The translations under genes were made by a program, and so were the position numbers. From an uncultured bacterium (lineage in GTDB: Bacteria; Bacillota; Clostridia; Lachnospirales; Lachnospiraceae), in NCBI GenBank assembly GCA_947647735.1, contig CANSLJ010000013.1, positions 41,272 through 105,271 on the forward strand: a stretch of 64,000 bases of DNA. Direction: 5' to 3'. The number at the start of each line of letters is the position of its first letter. Position 1 is the stretch's first letter. Under the pieces are notes generated by a model, which worked only from the letters and a program-made list of their open reading frames with translations, had not been told where the DNA came from and did not search any database. Shown piece by piece: positions 60,672 to 64,000 of this stretch.

Positions 60672-61908
60672 GAAATACGGCATAATCTGTTATGTTTAAT
60701 AAAATAAAGGATAAAAAGTAAAAGATAAAGGAAACATCCAGACAACTCGAAAATCCGTTGTAGGAATTTACTTCCGCGTAGAGAAGACACCAGAAAAACC
60801 AGTCTATAAAGCGTCGTGCTTTCCAGAGGTGGATAGTCATATAGATGAAAGGAGTTAATAACAGTATAAGGGTAAAGAGGATGCCATAATGCAGTGAGTG
60901 CTCAATGAAAGAGAATTCTCCGGCGATGCCAATAAAAGAGAACTCGGGAGTTTTATATTCAGACCCCATTAAAGAGCCGTAACCGTTAAAAAAATGGAAA
61001 GAAATCCGTTCATCTGTCAATAGAAGTTGTAATGCGGCAGCCCGGCCGGTCGTAAGGGGAATTTGTGTAAAACGATAGATCAGATTATCCAAAATACCTG
61101 ATATAAATATAATGGGAAGGGAAATGACGGCCAGAGCGTAAAATTGCCATTTCCTGTAAAACGTGAGGATAGTTATGATGATTCCGACTGTAATTCCCGT
61201 TTTTCCGCCACAGCAGATCAGGGAAAGAAGAGAAAAAACAGCGCAAATACAGTTGGGAAGCAAACGTTTATGGTATTTATTATATAATATATTGATACTA
61301 TAACAGAAATTGAATAAAAAGGCATTTGTCAATGGATGCCCTAAAATAGAAAAGAAGCGGATATGTTCGCTGTCTTCCAGATAGGCGAAACCCGCTACGC
61401 CTGCGTCGCAGGATAAAAAGGAAGCGAGCAGCTTTATAAAAAAGCGATCTGCGATTTTGTCGATCAATGCTGTTATAAACAGAAGTAATATGATACAATC
61501 AAAAAAAACAAGAAAGTGACGGATGCAGTGTTCTTTCTTTAAAGAGGAAAAGGGTGAAAAAAGGATATACTGGGGAAGGATACAACAACAGGCGAAAAGA
61601 AATACGCCGCCCCAGCTGATAGGGTAGATAAACTGGGTCGGTAATAAAGTAATCAATGAAAGGGCAGGAAAAAAATACCAGATACTGGATTGCCGGTTTA
61701 AGATGTTTCTGAATACGAAAAGAAACAGGGCCAATAGTGCTATGTAATTAATGCCCCATAAAAAAGTTCTGTTGGTAAAAGAGGTTACGATTTGTTGGCG
61801 CAATAAATAGGGTGTGATAAAAAGGCCGAATGCCATCCAATAAATGTAAATAGCAGAGTCTGCATCAGAATTACGGAATGTGGTTAGAAATTGTTTCAGT
61901 TTATTCAA
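60643..61908 (-). CDS. O-antigen polymerase (Wzy)-like membrane protein
   Basis: A 421-residue polytopic protein (about 11 spans) resembling Wzy/O-antigen polymerase: HIRFFSILGHPLTNAFLFNF and LICCGGKTGITVGIIIT in the core, a large outer loop with GRAAALQLLLTDERISFHFFNGYGS, then EFSFIEHSLHYGILF. The start is a TTG at 61908 with AAGGGAG just upstream; the frame stays open to a TTG at 61980, but that TTG is part of the -35 hexamer of the promoter found here. It stands alone on the - strand, convergent with the GtrII gene and divergent from an initiating transferase gene. Confidence 0.75.
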   Translation of the reverse strand: MNKLKQFLTTFRNSDADSAIYIYWMAFGLFITPYLLRQQIVTSFTNRTFLWGINYIALLALFLFVFRNILNRQSSIWYFFPALSLITLLPTQFIYPISWGGVFLFACCCILPQYILFSPFSSLKKEHCIRHFLVFFDCIILLLFITALIDKIADRFFIKLLASFLSCDAGVAGFAYLEDSEHIRFFSILGHPLTNAFLFNFCYSINILYNKYHKRLLPNCICAVFSLLSLICCGGKTGITVGIIITILTFYRKWQFYALAVISLPIIFISGILDNLIYRFTQIPLTTGRAAALQLLLTDERISFHFFNGYGSLMGSEYKTPEFSFIGIAGEFSFIEHSLHYGILFTLILLLTPFIYMTIHLWKARRFIDWFFWCLLYAEVNSYNGFSSCLDVSFIFYFLSFILLNITDYAVFPTPPQKTSQ

Positions 61909-61927
61909 AATAAACTCCCTTCTGTCA

Positions 61928-61956
61928 TTGGTCAAGGATAACTGTATATTTAAAAT
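61928..61956 (+). promoter_or_regulatory. possible promoter for the 62021 gene
   Basis: TTGGTC at 61928-61933, a 17-base spacer and TAAAAT at 61951-61956, 65 bases before the ATG at 62021. Both boxes deviate from consensus. Its -10 overlaps the -10 of the divergent promoter, so the two may compete. The gene needs its own promoter because its upstream neighbour is on the other strand. Confidence 0.35.
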
Positions 61957-61980
61957 ACTGGAAAAAATATTTTCTGTCAA
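61952..61980 (-). promoter_or_regulatory. sigma-A promoter of the Wzy-like gene
   Basis: On the - strand: perfect -35 TTGACA (complement of 61975-61980), a 17-base spacer and -10 TATTTT (complement of 61952-61957). The predicted transcription start near 61945 leaves room for the RBS AAGGGAG and the TTG start at 61908. Confidence 0.75.
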
Positions 61981-62020
61981 GTGAACGGACAGGTGATAAG
62001 AGTGATCAGGGAAAAAGAGT

Positions 62021-63439
62021 ATGTTTCAACGAGAATCTTTAATTAAACACTATGTTTTTTTATGTATAGATATATTTGCACTGGCGGTTTCGTTTGTGCT
62101 GGCAAATTATTTACGTTTTAAAGAAATCAGACTTTTGGAATATGAAAATTTATATATTAATGTATTTATAATATCTATTATTGCGTGTGTTGCGGGAAAT
62201 ATTATCTTAAAATTGGACAGGCATATATTTGACAGAGGGGCCTATCAGGAGTTCCTTGCGGTATGCAAGTCGGCCTTCTGCATTGGTGTTTCGGTTATGG
62301 TCTATTTTTTTCTTTCGCAGCAGGGAATTAATTACTCAAGACTGCAATGGGCATATTATTTCAGCATCTATTTTCTGACGGCATATACCGGCCACCAGCT
62401 GGCAAAGTTAATCATTGCACGGTATTATAAAAATAGCCGATCCTGTAAAAAAATCATGTTGATCACATCAACGGATAAGGTGAAGGATATTCTAGAAAAA
62501 TTTCAAAGAACAAATAACTGGTATTTTGAAATTACGTGTATCACTATTGTTGATCAGGATCTGTCGGGAACGAAGATAGAAAAAATACCAGTGATTGCAA
62601 GTAGAGATACCATGCTGGAAAAAGCAAAAAATATTGCTTTAGATGGTGTGTTTATCAATGTGTCGTATGAGAGCCATCTGGTATTTGATGTAAGGCAGAC
62701 ATTGCATGACTTTCAGGAGATGGGGGTTATCGTGCATGTAAATATTGATGCTCTGGAGCTGGATGTGACAGATAAAGTGATCGAAAACCTGGGCTTCTTT
62801 AAAGTGGTATCCTATGCTAGTAAATTGCGGGAACCAGGACAGTTGGTATTAAAACGCTGCATGGATATAGCGGGAGGAATGGTAGGTATTCTTTTTACAC
62901 TGTTTATCGGGGTCTTTGTGGCGATTGCGATTAAGATCGATTCTCCGGGACCGGTTATTTTTTACCAGAATCGTGTCGGCAAAAACGGAAGGCATTTTAA
63001 AATGTATAAGTTTCGCTCAATGTATATAGACGCGGAAGAGCGGAAGAAGGATCTATTACAGCAGAACGAGATGAAAGGAGCTATGTTTAAAATTACAAAT
63101 GATCCTCGCATTACCAGGGTGGGGGGATTTATAAGAAAATATAGTATTGATGAATTGCCTCAATTTTTTAATGTATTAAAGGGCGATATGAGTCTTGTGG
63201 GAACAAGGCCGCCCACAGTAGAAGAAGTTCAGAAATATAAGACAGAGCAGAAGAGAAGACTATCTGTAACGCCTGGAATGACGGGACTTTGGCAGACCAG
63301 CGGGAGAAGTGAGATATATGATTTTGATGAAATCGTGAAATTGGATTTGGAATATATTGATAAGTGGAGCATTGGGCTTGATATAAAGTTGCTGGTGAAG
63401 ACGATTGTTGTCTGCTTAAGAGGAGAAGGGGCCAGATGA
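62021..63439 (+). CDS. polyprenyl glycosylphosphotransferase (initiating enzyme 3)
   Basis: A 472-residue undecaprenyl-phosphate sugar phosphotransferase of the WcaJ/CpsE type. N-terminal membrane block (about 1-130), a CoA-binding-like soluble linker, and the C-terminal catalytic domain: LKRCMDIAGGMVGILFTLFI, SPGPVIFYQNRVGKNGRHF, MYKFRSMYIDAE, SIDELPQFFNVLKGDMSLVG and GMTGLWQTSGRSEI. The usual donor in this group is UDP-glucose or UDP-galactose. Unlike the 21742 enzyme it has no charged C-terminal extension. It is divergent from the Wzy-like gene, and probably starts another glycan operon that continues beyond the window. Confidence 0.9.
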   Translation: MFQRESLIKHYVFLCIDIFALAVSFVLANYLRFKEIRLLEYENLYINVFIISIIACVAGNIILKLDRHIFDRGAYQEFLAVCKSAFCIGVSVMVYFFLSQQGINYSRLQWAYYFSIYFLTAYTGHQLAKLIIARYYKNSRSCKKIMLITSTDKVKDILEKFQRTNNWYFEITCITIVDQDLSGTKIEKIPVIASRDTMLEKAKNIALDGVFINVSYESHLVFDVRQTLHDFQEMGVIVHVNIDALELDVTDKVIENLGFFKVVSYASKLREPGQLVLKRCMDIAGGMVGILFTLFIGVFVAIAIKIDSPGPVIFYQNRVGKNGRHFKMYKFRSMYIDAEERKKDLLQQNEMKGAMFKITNDPRITRVGGFIRKYSIDELPQFFNVLKGDMSLVGTRPPTVEEVQKYKTEQKRRLSVTPGMTGLWQTSGRSEIYDFDEIVKLDLEYIDKWSIGLDIKLLVKTIVVCLRGEGAR

Positions 63440-63534
63440 GTTCTGCGCCGTTGTATTGATATCTTTAGACGTATATTGTATTTTTGCCGTCACTGTACAC
63501 ACATCAAGATTATATTTTAACGGGGGGATAGGAG

Positions 63535-64000
63535 ATGAGGAAGATTAGCGATATCATGTTTCGTGGTGTTTTAAAGACAGGAGAATATATAACAAAAAAG
63601 AACAGAAACAAAGTTGCCAAGTATGGATCGGAATATGGCGGCTGGTATTTACCGGAACAATTGAAATTGGGACAGGATGATATTTGTATAGCTGCCGGTG
63701 CAGGCGAAGATATTAGTTTTGAATGTGAACTTGCTCAAAGATTTCAAGGAAGCATTTTTATTATAGATCCCACGCCGCGAGCAGTAGAACATTATAAAGC
63801 GCTGTGTGCTGCTGTTTTAAATGGGAATAAATTTAGAATAAATAATCAGGACGGTAATTTCTATGAAATATCAGCAGACAATTTAGAGAGAATAAATTAT
63901 TTCCAATATGGTTTGAGTTTTGAGACCTGTCGAAAAAGATTTTATTTTCCGGAAAATGAAGAATGGGTTTCCTGTTCTTTGGAGCCAAATGGGAAATCTG
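63535..64000 (+). CDS. methyltransferase-like protein (FkbM-type), 3' truncated
   Basis: The ATG at 63535 with GGAG immediately upstream (and GGGGGG nearby) opens a frame that remains open to the window end, giving 155 visible residues. IAAGAGEDISFECELAQRF followed by IFIIDPTPRAVEH looks like the SAM-binding glycine loop and the acidic residue after strand 2 of a class I methyltransferase, closest in style to FkbM-like proteins in polysaccharide clusters. The substrate would be a sugar or repeat unit. The assignment is tentative because the catalytic C-terminal part is not in the window. The 95-base gap upstream has a possible promoter (TTGATA, 17 bases, TATTTT). Confidence 0.6.
   Translation, partial: MRKISDIMFRGVLKTGEYITKKNRNKVAKYGSEYGGWYLPEQLKLGQDDICIAAGAGEDISFECELAQRFQGSIFIIDPTPRAVEHYKALCAAVLNGNKFRINNQDGNFYEISADNLERINYFQYGLSFETCRKRFYFPENEEWVSCSLEPNGKS

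Noticed and set aside
61909-61980. N-terminal extension of the Wzy-like protein from a TTG at 61980
   Set aside because: That TTG is the first three bases of a perfect TTGACA -35 box, so transcription must begin downstream; the TTG at 61908 has the proper RBS.
1-64000. CRISPR arrays, tRNA or rRNA genes, insertion sequences, integrases
   Set aside because: No regularly spaced repeats, clover-leaf-like sequences or transposase-type proteins were noticed in either strand; a dedicated scan would be needed to exclude small RNAs.

Overview
The window reads as one very long surface-glycan biosynthesis locus from a low-to-moderate GC, spore-forming Firmicute, most likely a gut-type Clostridia of the Lachnospiraceae kind. 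This rests on AGGAGG-like ribosome binding sites, an orphan Spo0A DNA-binding domain, a CotH-family spore-coat kinase homologue, and the overall set of glycan genes. The species cannot be named from sequence reading alone. Almost every gene is on the + strand in tightly packed, often overlapping order. Four genes are on the - strand, and they break the cluster into blocks.

Layout: (1) 1-3100 is the end of an unrelated ABC importer (binding protein, ATPase, double permease). (2) 3166-14030 holds a TagF-like CDP-glycerol glycerophosphotransferase, two paralogous proteins of about 915 residues that fuse a YidC/Oxa1-like insertase domain to an alkaline-phosphatase/sulfatase-type catalytic domain, an RmlD between them, and a bifunctional Fkp-type fucokinase/GDP-fucose pyrophosphorylase. 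(3) 14037-18386 holds two paralogous GT-C-like membrane proteins flanking a polyprenyl-phosphate glycosyltransferase that has its own strong promoter. (4) 18426-20565 (-) holds a cotH homologue and an orphan Spo0A C-terminal domain. (5) 20836-43156 is a polysaccharide operon with two initiating sugar-phosphate transferases, a chain-length regulator carrying a degenerate kinase-like tail, an EpsG polymerase, many GT2/GT4 enzymes, several membrane GT-C candidates, an O-antigen-ligase-like protein and a PglF-type dehydratase. (6) 44415-60671 is a second run of GT2/GT4 genes with a GT10 fucosyltransferase, a pyruvyl transferase, a PglK-like ABC flippase and a GtrII-like protein. (7) 60643-61908 (-) is a Wzy-like polymerase. 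It is followed by a third initiating transferase (62021-63439) and the start of a methyltransferase-like gene cut by the window end.

Working model: lipid-linked repeat units are started by three different phosphosugar transferases, extended by about 16 cytoplasmic GT2/GT4 enzymes plus GT10, probably flipped at least in part by the ABC transporter, polymerised by EpsG/Wzy-type proteins, and decorated outside the membrane by GT-C/GtrII proteins. Fkp and GT10 together suggest incorporation of salvaged L-fucose. The TagF-like enzyme and the YidC-AlkP fusions suggest phosphoglycerol-type or similar phosphodiester modification at the outer face. The YidC-AlkP fusion pair is the best candidate for an undescribed activity. 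No tRNA, rRNA, CRISPR array or insertion sequence was recognised. No gene-free gap exceeds 300 bases; the largest is 20566-20835.
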